A DNA stretch of 64,000 bases, from assembly GCA_032718865.1 (NCBI GenBank), contig JALUTQ010000005.1, forward strand, positions 1,798,001-1,862,000, read 5' to 3'. Position 1 is the stretch's first letter. Each line of letters starts with the position of its first letter. This document shows, piece after piece, positions 1-9,190 of this stretch. The notes beneath the pieces were generated by a model that saw only the letters and a list, made by a program, of their open reading frames with translations, did not search any database and was not told the origin of the DNA. The position numbers and the translations under genes are program-made. Source of the stretch: Tilletia caries (taxonomy: Eukaryota; Basidiomycota; Exobasidiomycetes; Tilletiales; Tilletiaceae).

Positions 1-1016
1 GCGAATTGAGGCCTGTGGGAGGAGTATATAGAAATGAGACCAAGTAAAAACAAAGCGAGGGTAGATGGAATCCGGAAGAGAGTATACGTACGGATGACAA
101 TATCGCGCAACGCGTCGGTTACAGGAGTCGGCACGTCCCAGACTTCCGCAAACTGGGTGACCGCGTCCAAGTGCTGAGCCAGTGTAGGACAACTGGCGAG
201 AGACTGAATGACGCTGTTGAAGAAGCAGGTGTTGCCGGTATTTCTGAGACCGGGATAATGCCTTGCTTCTTGTGTCTGGGACGATGAGGCACGCGCCGCT
301 GCCGCATTCGCCGGTGTGCCGTTTTGATGGTAAGTAGAAGTCCCGCGACTCCTGCGCAACGCTCGTCCCTTCCCATTCGGCGCGAGCATAATGCTATTCG
401 CTCCAGCCTCCGTGCCGAACGAGCGCGCAGCGCCACGGGAGCCCGAGGAAGACGAAGGGAAGACATGGCCCAGTCCCGATCCGGACGAGACGGCATTTGC
501 GATGCGCGCAGGGAAGTCGGAGCTCAGACCGACGTTCCCGAGTGCGGCGGCGTTACCGGTGAGGATCGCCATGAGTGGTGAGAGGACGAAGGTGGAGAGC
601 GCGCTGAGGATGATGTTCTGATGTGTCGAATGAGCTGCGTCGCGTATCACGAGGTAGCCGAGCACGCAGAGGAGGACGGTGAGGAGGAGGAGGCCTGCCT
701 GGTGGAGGAGCGGCAGTGGGTAGTCGAACAGCCCGAGCAAAGGGAAGGCCTGCGGCGCCCAAGGCTCGACAAGGACAAAGGCAGTCGCCGTACTCGGCTG
801 CTGCTGCGCGTGCTGAATAGCTTCGAACAGCGACCGATGGAAGTCCTGAGGATGAGAATCGTGCTGCTGGTACTGCGCTCGTTGCTCGCGGACCTGAGCG
901 ATGGTGGAGACTGTGAAGCCGGCGAGCTTGCGGTCGAGGGAGGCGAGGAAGGCGGAGAGCGAGAGCGGGTTCGCTGCTGTTGAGGATGATGCTGAGAGAA
1001 CGCTTCGTAGGGACAT
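1..1016 (-). CDS. Ubiquitin carboxyl-terminal hydrolase (Ubp1/USP30-like), 3' part outside window
   Basis: A cysteine deubiquitinase that removes ubiquitin from substrates. Exon 1 runs 1016 to 92; an intron (91-13) has donor GTACGT and acceptor CCCACAG; exon 2 starts at 12 and leaves the window. The start is the only in-frame ATG before a continuous frame (MSLRSVLSASSSTAANPL). About residues 90-165 hold two hydrophobic stretches (YPLPLLHQAGLLLLTVLLCV and NIILSALSTFVLSPLMAIL), consistent with an N-terminal membrane anchor as in yeast Ubp1 and USP30. Near residue 255 comes the USP cysteine box GLRNTGNTCFFNSVIQSL, which contains the catalytic Cys. The His box and the rest of the catalytic domain lie beyond the left edge. 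Family call is strong; the Ubp1/USP30 subtype is inferred from the membrane anchor plus Cys box. Confidence 0.85.
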   Translation of the reverse strand, partial: MSLRSVLSASSSTAANPLSLSAFLASLDRKLAGFTVSTIAQVREQRAQYQQHDSHPQDFHRSLFEAIQHAQQQPSTATAFVLVEPWAPQAFPLLGLFDYPLPLLHQAGLLLLTVLLCVLGYLVIRDAAHSTHQNIILSALSTFVLSPLMAILTGNAAALGNVGLSSDFPARIANAVSSGSGLGHVFPSSSSGSRGAARSFGTEAGANSIMLAPNGKGRALRRSRGTSTYHQNGTPANAAAARASSSQTQEARHYPGLRNTGNTCFFNSVIQSLASCPTLAQHLDAVTQFAEVWDVPTPVTDALRDIVIRTYTLFRIPSTLALFLLGLISIYSSHRPQF

Positions 1017-1486
1017 TGCGCGCTTCCAGCCTCTCCCTCCTGGATCACTTCAGAAGACGATGGCTGTCGTCCGCGTCATCCCCAGAGCGGCGAACGTCTG
1101 GAATCTTTTTGGGAAGGAACGTACATACACGTGATCCTCGTGCCAACGAGCCCGTCATCCTCAACATCAGCATCAGCATCAGCATTCGCGTCGAGGGCGA
1201 GGTGGCAATCAATGGAGAAGACGGAGAAGTCTACGGGAGGGATGGTTTGTCTCGGAGTATACGAAAGGAGAAGGACGGAGCGAGATGGTAAAGGGCAATT
1301 CGAGTATGTAGATGGGATGAAGATGGCTAGTAATACACAAAAGTCTGGAAAAGAAAGGGGAGAACGATGCAAGAGAGAGAGAGAGGGTGGAGAGAACCCC
1401 AAGTTCCACCGCAGGACGCCAAGGGAGAGAAAGGGCGCGAAAGAATGGCGTCGATTTCCCTCCCGGTTCCCACCAAGCGAACGGGT
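1017..1486. other. Intergenic spacer
   Basis: About 470 bases between the USP start and the Rab stop; both genes lie on the minus strand, so this is the USP promoter and Rab 3' UTR. It holds a short run of CATCAG units near 1166-1187. No other gene is supported. Confidence 0.6.
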
Positions 1487-2583
1487 TCAGCAACTACAGC
1501 CGCGTGCAGCCTCGTAGGCGCCCGTCAAGCTAATCGTCCCGCCCTCTCCGTTCGCCCCACCAGGTGCCCCGCCCGGCATCCGATCGCCCGGCGTCCGTTG
1601 GCCGGGGGCCATTTTCTGCCACAGTGCCGGCGTCGAGATGATCTGTAGGGGAAAAGATGATCCAGTTCAGCAAATTCAAGCAGGGTGTTGAAAAAGCACG
1701 CCCCTCTCTGTATGTTTGGCAGAGAGAGAAAGAGAGAGAGGCAAGGAAATGCTCACCCGATTTACCAGCTCATCAAACGCATTACTAACACCAACACCCC
1801 TCTTCGCACTCGTCTCCACAAACAGGGCTCCCATCTTGTCCGCAAACGCGCTCCCTTCCTCCGTGGTGACCACCCGCTGGTACTCCTTGTCCGTTTTGTT
1901 GCCGACGACCATCTTGATCACTTCGGACGAGGTGGAGAAGGTTTCCAGCTCGCCGAACCAGTTTGTTAGTGAGTCGAACGTATCTCTTGCTGTGACGTCG
2001 TACACTGTTTCGTTTTGAGCTCGTGGGTCAGCGGGCCTTTTCGTCAATGTAAATGGGGACAAGATACGGGACGCACCAATGATGACACCCTGCGCACCGC
2101 GATAGTAGCTGCTGGTCAAAGTCCGGAATCGCTCCTGTCCTGCGGTGTCCCAGATCGAGAGCTTGAAGCGCTTCCCGGCGCCAGAAACATAGGACTTGAT
2201 CTTGTAGTCCACCTGGCGTGACGGAAACAGCCGCAGGAAATGCGCGAAAAGATAACGAGGGTGAAAGAGGCAGTCAGCCTACTCCGTCTTTGAATGTATC
2301 TCCCGCGCAGTCTCGAGCAATACACTCACTCCGATGGTGGCCGTGGTCTCCTCGGGGCTAAGGAACTCGTCGTCGCAGAAGCGGAGCAGGAGCGATGACT
2401 TGCCCGTTGCTGTTGACTATATGCGCAAGCACAGTAGTAGTAGCAAGGAACGCAATGGAAAGAAGAGAAGGTCGTCAGTGATTGGTTCCCCTCGTCTGTA
2501 TGACATGGTACACAACTGACCCCGATGAGGAGGATCTTGAGTGTGGGTATCTCTGCGGGCGTGAGGGGTGCGGCAGCGGCCAT
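1487..2583 (-). CDS. RAB18: Rab18-like small GTPase
   Basis: Membrane-trafficking GTPase of the Rab18 type, known from lipid-droplet and ER membranes. Five exons: 2583-2521, 2416-2330, 2212-2077, 2004-1757, 1642-1487, all GT-AG, giving 229 aa. The P-loop GSTATGKS is split by intron 1. Switch I contains ATIGVDYKIK, switch II WDTAGQERF, then GNKTD (guanine specificity) and ETSAK. The segment RIISTPALW after the last helix matches the Rab18 IIQTPGLW-type segment. The protein ends GCSC, a CXC double geranylgeranylation motif, confirming that the last exon is right. The start gives the usual short N-terminus before KILLIG. Nothing looks damaged. Confidence 0.93.
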
Positions 2584-2853
2584 CGTTACAGGTTGCGCTT
2601 GGACGGGGTATATAGAGAATGCGATACTCAGGGAGACCTGTGACTGCGTATCTGGCTCGATGCTGTTGCTGTCGGTGATGATGGTGATGGTAAGGTCGAA
2701 GCTGGCGGGCGATTTTGTGACAGGAGGCAAGGGACGTCATTGACATCTGGCTATGGAACGCGGAACCCGCCATGACGCCGAACGTCCAACACCAATCGCC
2801 GAACGACCAACGGCCACCAGCCCACCACTCTCACTACTGAGTTCGTCGACCTC

Positions 2854-3263
2854 ATCTACAGACTACAGCCCCCAGCGACGTCAAGATCACTGTAAGTGCC
2901 TCTCTATCCCCGTCCGAAGCTCTGAAGTTGCTGACACGGTTCTATTCTACATTCTTCTGCTTACTACAGCCTCTTCGCTGCTGCCTTCCCTCGTCTCGCG
3001 CTCGTCCCCGGCTCGTCCCTGCTCTCGGCTCGTCCTCGCGCTCGTCCCTGCTCGCCCGCTCGCGCTCGTCCCTGCTCGCCCGCTCGCGCTCGTCTCGGCT
3101 CGCCCTTGCGCTCGTCTCGGCTCTCGCCCGCTTGCGCTCGCGCTCGCGCTCGTCCCCTGCTCTCGGCTCTTTTGCTCGCTCTCTCTCGACCCGTCGCTCT
3201 CTCTCGACTCGTCTCTTTCGCTCGCCCTCTCTCGGCTCGGGCTCGCGCTTGTCTTCGGTCTCC
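2854..3263 (+). repeat. Left terminal inverted repeat with intron-like segment
   Basis: Pairs with 8381-8678. After about 37 bases comes a donor GTAAGTGCC (about 2892) and, about 80 bases on, an acceptor TACTACAG (about 2969). The rest is a CT-rich CTCGTCC/CTCGCGC repeat array that ends at CTTCGGTCTCC. The layout suggests a promoter and 5'-UTR intron for the transposase. Confidence 0.85.
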
Positions 3264-3318
3264 TTTTTGTCTTTCAGGTGCGAGTGTTCCTCTGCGCGTT
3301 CACCACACACGCGCTGCC

Positions 3319-5049
3319 ATGAATCTCACGTCATTTTATGCATTCCCTACACAGCGTACAGCCGTATACATGGACAATGAATCTGATGCGCTGCTGCCGG
3401 CGGAGGTTCTGATCATTTTGGAAGAGGCACGAACCGGCCTCCGCCCGTTTCGGACATTCATCGAGGATACCGAGCGCGATATAATGGTCATTCCTTCACA
3501 TCTCGTGGTCTTGCAGGAGCTCATTGACGCTTTTGCGTCACTGGTCAGCGTTCTTCCGGCTCGAGAATACGATTCCACCATGCGTCAAATGAGTTTCCTT
3601 CGTGAGCAGCTGGACACCCTGGAACATTCAATGCCCCAGAGACCGACCGAGCCACTATGGCAACGCACCATGAGCGGACGACTGCGCGTATACATCGACA
3701 GCGACACACTCTGCGAGCTGGTCGAAAAGGAATTCACCGACGATGTCATTGCCATTATGCTGGGAACCTCATTGCGGACGGTTGAACGGCGTCGCGCAGA
3801 GCTAGGGCTTCGGAAAAGGGGAGGACCTGCGGTTAGCGATGATGAACTTTATGCTGTGAGAATGATAACGCTCCTGGAACGGTCTGCATATGATACACCG
3901 CTAACAGACCTCTCTCTCTCGTTTTACGCTGCAATTACGGATACAGGCCATCCGCTCCACGTACGCCTTGGGCTTTGAGGCCGGTGAACGAGGGATGCGT
4001 GGAGCCCTTCGGTCTATCGGGCTCAGAGTCAGCCGAGAGCGTCTGCGCGTGGCTCTGCGGGAGGTCGACCCCCAGAATTTGCAAGCCCGCTGGGCCAAAA
4101 CAATTCGGAGACGAGAATATTACGTGCCTTTCGTGAACAGCCTATGGCACATTGACGGGCACCACAAGTCAATAAGATACAAGATCGTCATTCACGGTGG
4201 CGTCGACGGTAAAAGCAGAACGGTGACCTTTATGCAGGCTTCTCCGAACAACCGGGCAGAGACGGTCACTGCCTGTTTCCTCGCGGCAACTCAACAATGG
4301 GGCTGGCCCAGTCGCGTCAGAGCGGATCATGGCGGAGAAAATCTGGGGGTTAAGGGCAAGATGGAGGAAGCGCGTGGTAAGTAGAACACTGAGCAACGTT
4401 GTGCCCATTCTGCACCGCTGTCTTATTACATTCCATCTGTCTACGTCTGCTGCTTGGCTGCTCAGGTGTGCGTAGGGGATCATTCATACAAGGTCCTTCC
4501 ACGCGAAACCAACGCATCGAACGCATGTGGGTGGACGTGCAGCGATGGACGACAGCGAAATACAAAGCCATCTTCACGCAGCTCGAATCCGATGGGCTGC
4601 TCGATGTCACCTCCTCAGTGCACCTCTGGTGTCTGCACCTCGTCTTCCTTCCTCAATTGAACGATGCCCTTGCGCACTTTCAAGATTCGTGGAACCGCCA
4701 CCCGATGAGGACCGGTCAGAAAAACTGGAGCCCGGAGCAGATGCACACCGCGGGTGAGTATATGAATACGGTTCATGTGAATTGCGAAGCACGAAACAAG
4801 TCTGAATTTGCCACTTATCGGACTTTCTTTCCAGGCGTTCTGGAAGCAGAGAGGAAGGGCTTTGATTTGCGGCGGAGGCCTGAGATGTTGGAGGAGGTGG
4901 ATGCTTCGGACGATATGAGGGTGCATGCTCTACGCGACTTTGCGGATTATGGAGCAGACGATGGGAGAGAAGAGCGAGTGCGGAGAGAGGACGATCCTCA
5001 TGTCGCGGTTGACCCAGTCGAACGTGATCAAGGCTCGGCAAGCTACTAG
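3319..5049 (+). CDS. DDE integrase-core transposase
   Basis: Four exons: 3319-3855, 3947-4376, 4466-4753, 4835-5049 (489 aa), every junction GT-AG and in phase. The N-terminal part has a helix-turn-helix-like segment (DDVIAIMLGTSLRTVERRRA) followed by SDDELYA. Intron removal joins this to AIRSTYALGFEAGERGMRGA, a helical region typical ahead of this integrase core. The catalytic triad is visible as D in WHIDGHHK, D in VRADHGGEN and E in RIERMW, that is DDE. The C-terminal region has HLWCLHLVFLPQLNDAL and SPEQM, as in fungal 'integrase core domain' proteins. The frame is open with no stops, so the copy may be functional. The start at 3319 is the first ATG after the CT-rich TIR and a CTTTCAG acceptor; longer upstream frames are repeat-derived. 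Confidence 0.88.
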
Positions 5050-5640
5050 AGTTACCACTTTTCTGCGAAATAGTATAGTCAAGTTATAGTGAGTGGTCAC
5101 CTCGGCGGGAAATAGTATAGTCAAGTGAGATATAGCTACTATAAAAACTAATAGTTACTATTTCAGCCATGCGAAATTTTCGTTGGCTTTTTCGCTGAAA
5201 TAGCCACTATAGTCACTTCCAGTAGCTACCTGTGACTAGTTCAGCACAAAGTGAGATCGACATAGTCACTATATGTGGCTATAAGTGACTGGAACTACTA
5301 TATAGTAACTATCCAGCAGCTGTCTCAGCCAGCCCCTGTCCAACACAAAAGGTTACATTTGGTTGAAATAGTCACTATATGTGGCTATGAGTAACTCAGA
5401 TAGCGACTATATGTGACTTGGAGTAGCTGGAGCTACTACATAGTGACTATCTAGTATCTAGTGGCTATATCAGCCAGATGGGATTTTTCATAACTATTTC
5501 AACTATTAGTTACTCCGCGCCGATCTGAAAAAGTTATAGCTACTATTTTTTCTAGACGGCTTCGCCGCCCAAAGTATAGTCAAGTTATCACTATAAGTTA
5601 TAACTATATAGTTATCATAGTTACATAGTGAAGATAGTTG
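5050..5640. repeat. AT-rich palindromic tract between convergent transposon genes
   Basis: About 590 bases dominated by variants of TAGTCACTATA, TAGTAACTAT and TAGTTACTATTTCAG in both orientations, for example ATAGTCACTATATGTGGCTA at about 5259 and again near 5369, and AGTATAGTCAAGTTAT at about 5081 and 5573. The composition differs sharply from the GC-rich flanks. It sits between the stop codons of the transposase and the PHD gene. No ORF is supported. It may be a terminator, a binding array or a nested element. Confidence 0.7.
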
Positions 5641-5881
5641 CCGAGCCTTGAACGTGATCTTCCAACCCCGCTTCTGGATCCAGCCGTTCGGAGTTGGATT
5701 GAGAGTCAGGTTCCTTCAACCTGGCCCCCTGAGGAAGATTTGGGCTTGAACAGGTACTCACGGGCGCTGCAGCTGGCGTCACAAGTACTAGAGGAATCAG
5801 GATGGATGTAATGGTCAGAATCATGAATTTTGTCAACCAGACTGGGGTCTTCAAAGCCACTCACTCCCCCCCCTTACGGCC

Positions 5882-7546
5882 CTACTTGTTCTTGGCGATA
5901 AGGCCTGCCTCCTTGCACACGCCGCATCGCCAAGCCTTTCCCTTACGAGGCATCTCTTGCCTCATACCATCCTTTGGTATGACGCTAAGGCAGTCGGAAT
6001 GATACTGTAGTTGATACAAGATTGTCAGCAACAAGCTCATTGATATTTTGCAGTCCTATACTGCTCGAGACCTTGAAGCTTGGACCATACGCACCCACTG
6101 CTCGCAAGAAGGGACGCCGCAGCAGACCCAGAGAATTTCCTGACGGAGACGAGTAAATGAATGTAACATGATCAGCGCGATGTGTATCCCTGTCACCAAG
6201 AGAAGAAACAAATTACTCACTGCAGCCTTCCCCTTACTTGTGTATTGATTCTCGTCCTCCGACCATGGTTCCGGTGTCTCCTTCTTCCCGCACACAGGGC
6301 AAACCTGCTTCGTCTCATCTTTCTCCCTTTCTTTCTCGCCGTCTCCTTCGTTCTCGACATCCCCAGCTGCGACAGCAGCAGGAAGAGCACGCCGGAGGCG
6401 ACTCGTACTCTCCTTCGCGCTGGAGGCCTTACGCTGTGGAAGAGCAGAAATATCATGAGTCAGCTTCATGTAGTGCGCGCCAGCGCGCTTGAGTCTTATG
6501 CCGTTCATTACCTTCTTGGGCGCCTGTTTTTCAGGAGACATGGTAAGGACCAGAGAAGGGGTCTCCCCAATTTCCTCATCGCTGGAGAGGATTTCAATCT
6601 GCCAGTAAATCAAGGATTCATAACCAGTTAGCGTTGCTGTATTGGAGTTGGAGGCTTTGCAGATCCGCTCACTCACTGCATCGTCGATAGTGTTGCTGCT
6701 CTTTCCTTTCTCAACCTTCACATTTTCCATCTTCACGCGAGCGAGACGACATTCGTGACCGGCCAAAAACCGTGGAGGCATGACGGCGGCACAGGTGCCG
6801 CACTGAGATGTGCCCGAAGAAGCACGGGGCGTGTTGGTGGCACGTCCTGAGCTTGGGCCGTGACCGACCTGAGAAACTTTGACCGTGTCAAATGCCGCCT
6901 GTAGTGGTGGCGCTCCTGCTCGCAGCGGCGGAAAGATGGACTGGGGAGGGTCTTGTCGCATGGAGACTATGTATGCCTGCTTCCTTGCGTAAATGGACTG
7001 CAAAGCTTTTCCATCAGGATAAAATGCGTCGGACGGCGCTCCAGCGTCGGCAACATCAATGCCCTGCTCATCCAAAGAAAGGTAAGACAGGCGGTGCCCC
7101 GTTCCGCTCCCATTAGTTGCGCACCATCTGTTAAGCAATCGCAGGTTCAATGATCAGCTCATCAATCATCCGCAGAATCGCAGCAGTCGGCGAGTATAAG
7201 AAGACTGGGGCAGGCGAGGGATCATGTTCATCTCACCGGAATCCAAATTGAGTCAAATCATCCTGATAGGGGCGCAGCGAGGCGTGCAGGCACTCCCACA
7301 CGTCGTCGCTGGTGGACAACGTTGTGATGTTTGGAGCCACAATCACACACTTCCACTGAGCCAGCACTTCGTGAAAGTTGGGCCCGGCGACTCGCGCTCC
7401 CACTTTGTTCCACGGAAGGTAATAGATCTGAAAAGAGCGGCAGGATCGCGTCAGAACGGAGAAGGCTCAACCAAAAAAGAGATACTTACGCTTTCCTTGT
7501 GGAGCTTGATCTTCGTGGCCTCCGGCGGTTGATGGCGGGCCGCCAT
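5882..7546 (-). CDS. PHD-finger protein carried by the transposon
   Basis: A multi-exon gene. Exon 1 is 7546-7490 (MAARHQPPEATKIKLHKES), exon 2 is 7427-7237 and exon 3 starts at 7127. Two further introns are likely inside the long open stretch: one from GTGAGTGAGC to TACTGGCAG near 6676-6603, another from GTAATGAACG to TTCCACAG near 6510-6433. The last exons give CPVCGKKE, then WVCCGVPSCEQW, then YHSDC, then WRCGVC. This is the Cys4-His-Cys3 pattern of a PHD finger, assembled across two introns, with the usual QWYH core. PHD fingers commonly read histone H3 tails. A second Cys pair (CGTC) lies mid-protein. The stop at 5884-5882 follows the finger closely. Exon limits in the middle are uncertain. 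Role in transposition or chromatin targeting is inference from its position. Confidence 0.75.
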
Positions 7547-7633
7547 GGCTGTGAGAGAAGAGTCATGCGAGGGCCCAGCGGCGGCAGCAGCAGCAGCGCG
7601 CACCGGGCCGGCTTGGAGACCGAGACCGCGGAG

Positions 7634-8236
7634 TCACTGCGCTGCATGGTGGGCGGGCGCAGAAAGAAGAGAGGCAGAGTCTGGGGCGACCGTTCTTGCT
7701 GTGTACGCCTGAGTGAGACCCGGACGCGCCGGAATAGTTGACACTGCGGACAGGGAAGACGTTGATGAGAATGGCAGCACGCTGTTCATCTTGATTAATG
7801 ACAGTCATTAAATCACACACTCACTGTAGGTGGAGCTCGGCGGAGCTGGCACTGGATGCGTCAGTCGTTCATGCAGCTGAGTGCGCAGCGTGATGTTCTC
7901 CGTTCTCAGACTCCGATAATCTTCTCTCAACAACTCATAGTCGCGTCGGGAAACTAGCTGTTGTGCGTTGTACAATCCCAGTGCGAAACATAAGCCTGCA
8001 TTAGTATAGGTTCTTTCCAGTCCAAGAGAGGCCAAGAGGGACATGGTGTTGCAGAACATCCGAATCTGAAGCTCGCCACTTTCGGGGAATCGGCAAGGTC
8101 CGCTGCTGGTGCGGTCGACCGTGCTGTAGAGCATGAAAACAATCAGTCGCGTCGTCAGTAGTAGGCATGCCGCATGAGAGGAAGATTGAGCTGCGCAAGA
8201 CTCACGAGGTGAATGATGGTTGAAGGAATGTTCCAT
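7634..8236 (-). CDS. Coiled-coil ORF inside the right end of the transposon
   Basis: Begins with ATG at 8236 just inside the right TIR and contains a charged, leucine-rich helix (RRDYELLREDYRSLRTEN, then ITLRTQLHERL) predicted by eye to form a coiled coil. Splice signals at 8206/8205 (GTGAGTC), near 8118 (CTCTACAG) and near 7814 (GTGAGTG) suggest three exons, but the phases of exon 1 and the coiled-coil frame do not match by one base. The model is therefore incomplete or the gene is frameshifted. No family is recognised. It may instead be the 5' part of the neighbouring PHD gene. Confidence 0.35.
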
Positions 8237-8380
8237 TGGTTGAATTTGGATGAGGAATGGTTCGGGTGGAAACGGACAACGGTGGACAAGGCGAAAGACA
8301 AGGGCGAGCAAAGAGAGGGAGTGCGAGGCAGTGAGTGGCCGCGCAGAACCGAGCGTGAGCGCGAGCCGCGGGAATGAGGG

Positions 8381-8678
8381 AGGAGACCGAAGACAAGCGC
8401 GAGCCCGAGCCGAGAGAGGGCGAGCGAAAGAGACGAGTCGAGAGAGAGCGACGGGTCGAGAGAGAGCGAGCAAAAGAGCCGAGTCGAGAGAGAGCAAAAG
8501 AGCCGAGAGCAGGGACGAGCCGGGGACGAGCGCGAGGACGAGGGAAGGCAGCAGCGAAGAGGCTGTAGTAAGCAGAAGAATGTAGAATAGAACCGTGTCA
8601 GCAACTTCAGAGCTTCGGACGGGGATAGAGAGGCACTTACAGTGATCTTGACGTCGCTGGGGGCTGTAGTCTGTAGAT
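8381..8678 (-). repeat. Right terminal inverted repeat
   Basis: Inverted copy of 2854-3263, shorter because it has fewer CTCGTC-type units. It carries the same intron-like GTAAGTGCC...TACTACAG segment, read on the minus strand towards the coiled-coil and PHD genes. Confidence 0.85.
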
Positions 8679-8736
8679 AGTGACCCGGCTGCGGGCCGGA
8701 GGATTCCCCAGTCTCTGCCTCCGGGGCTTATTCATC

Positions 8737-8767
8737 CAAAGTTCAAAGTTCAAAGTTCAAAGTTCAA
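8737..8767. repeat. CAAAGTT heptanucleotide microsatellite
   Basis: Four full tandem copies of CAAAGTT plus a partial copy, in the spacer between the transposon and the LTR element. Confidence 0.9.
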
Positions 8768-8914
8768 ACACCTCGACACGAACATAATTCACATCACAAC
8801 ATCCTGAGTCGGTGCTGAAGCGTTGAAGGTTGATACTGGATTCCACGCGCTCACGCCTGATAAATATGATGCTGACGTTTCTCACATCCTCTGTCCTGAC
8901 CCTATATACTTATC

Positions 8915-9190
8915 TGTGCTGGACTGGGTCCACGTGGCTACTGGTTATCTTATCTTATCTATATTCCCTTTCCTCTCTTCTCACTCTCTCTCCCGCATAG
9001 CAACATCCTCTTCCTCCACATTCCCACGCTCTTCTCTCTCGTCCTCATCCTTTGTGCTCTCGAGCTCATCCCTGTATTATTCCTCTCTTGAAAATGAACT
9101 CTATAAGCATCACTTCTCTACATAGCTCGTGCGCTATTCAGGCTCTTGCGCCTAGACTCTTGCGTCTACCACGAGACTCCGTCTCGCACA
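8915..9190 (+). repeat. 5' LTR (276 bp)
   Basis: Direct copy of 11372-11647, TG...CA ends, preceded by TTATC. Confidence 0.93.

Larger units (their letters stand above)
2854..8678. mobile_element. 5.8-kb DNA transposon with long TIRs, DDE integrase-type transposase, PHD-finger and coiled-coil genes
   Basis: The ends are long inverted repeats: ATCTACAGACTACAGCCCCC at 2854 recurs inverted, ending at 8678. The identical outer part runs over 130 bases; homology extends about 410 bases on the left and 300 on the right, differing in the copy number of CTCGTC-type repeats. Inside are a plus-strand transposase (3319-5049) and minus-strand genes (5882-7546 and about 7634-8236), converging on an AT-rich tract. 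Both ends abut the dinucleotide AT, so a 2-bp AT duplication or an AT inside the TIR are equally possible. The integrase-core transposase places it with eukaryotic integrase-like (Ginger-related) DNA transposons; the family assignment is inference. Confidence 0.85.

Noticed and set aside
2753..3380. Long overlapping frames rich in ARSRSSLLARSRSS in several frames
   Set aside because: They are translations of the CTCGTC/CTCGCGC repeat in the TIR; the same text appears inverted near 8155-8600.
5621..5860. 79-aa minus-strand ORF with a hydrophobic N-terminus downstream of the PHD gene
   Set aside because: No similarity recognised and it begins just after the PHD stop; could be 3' UTR.
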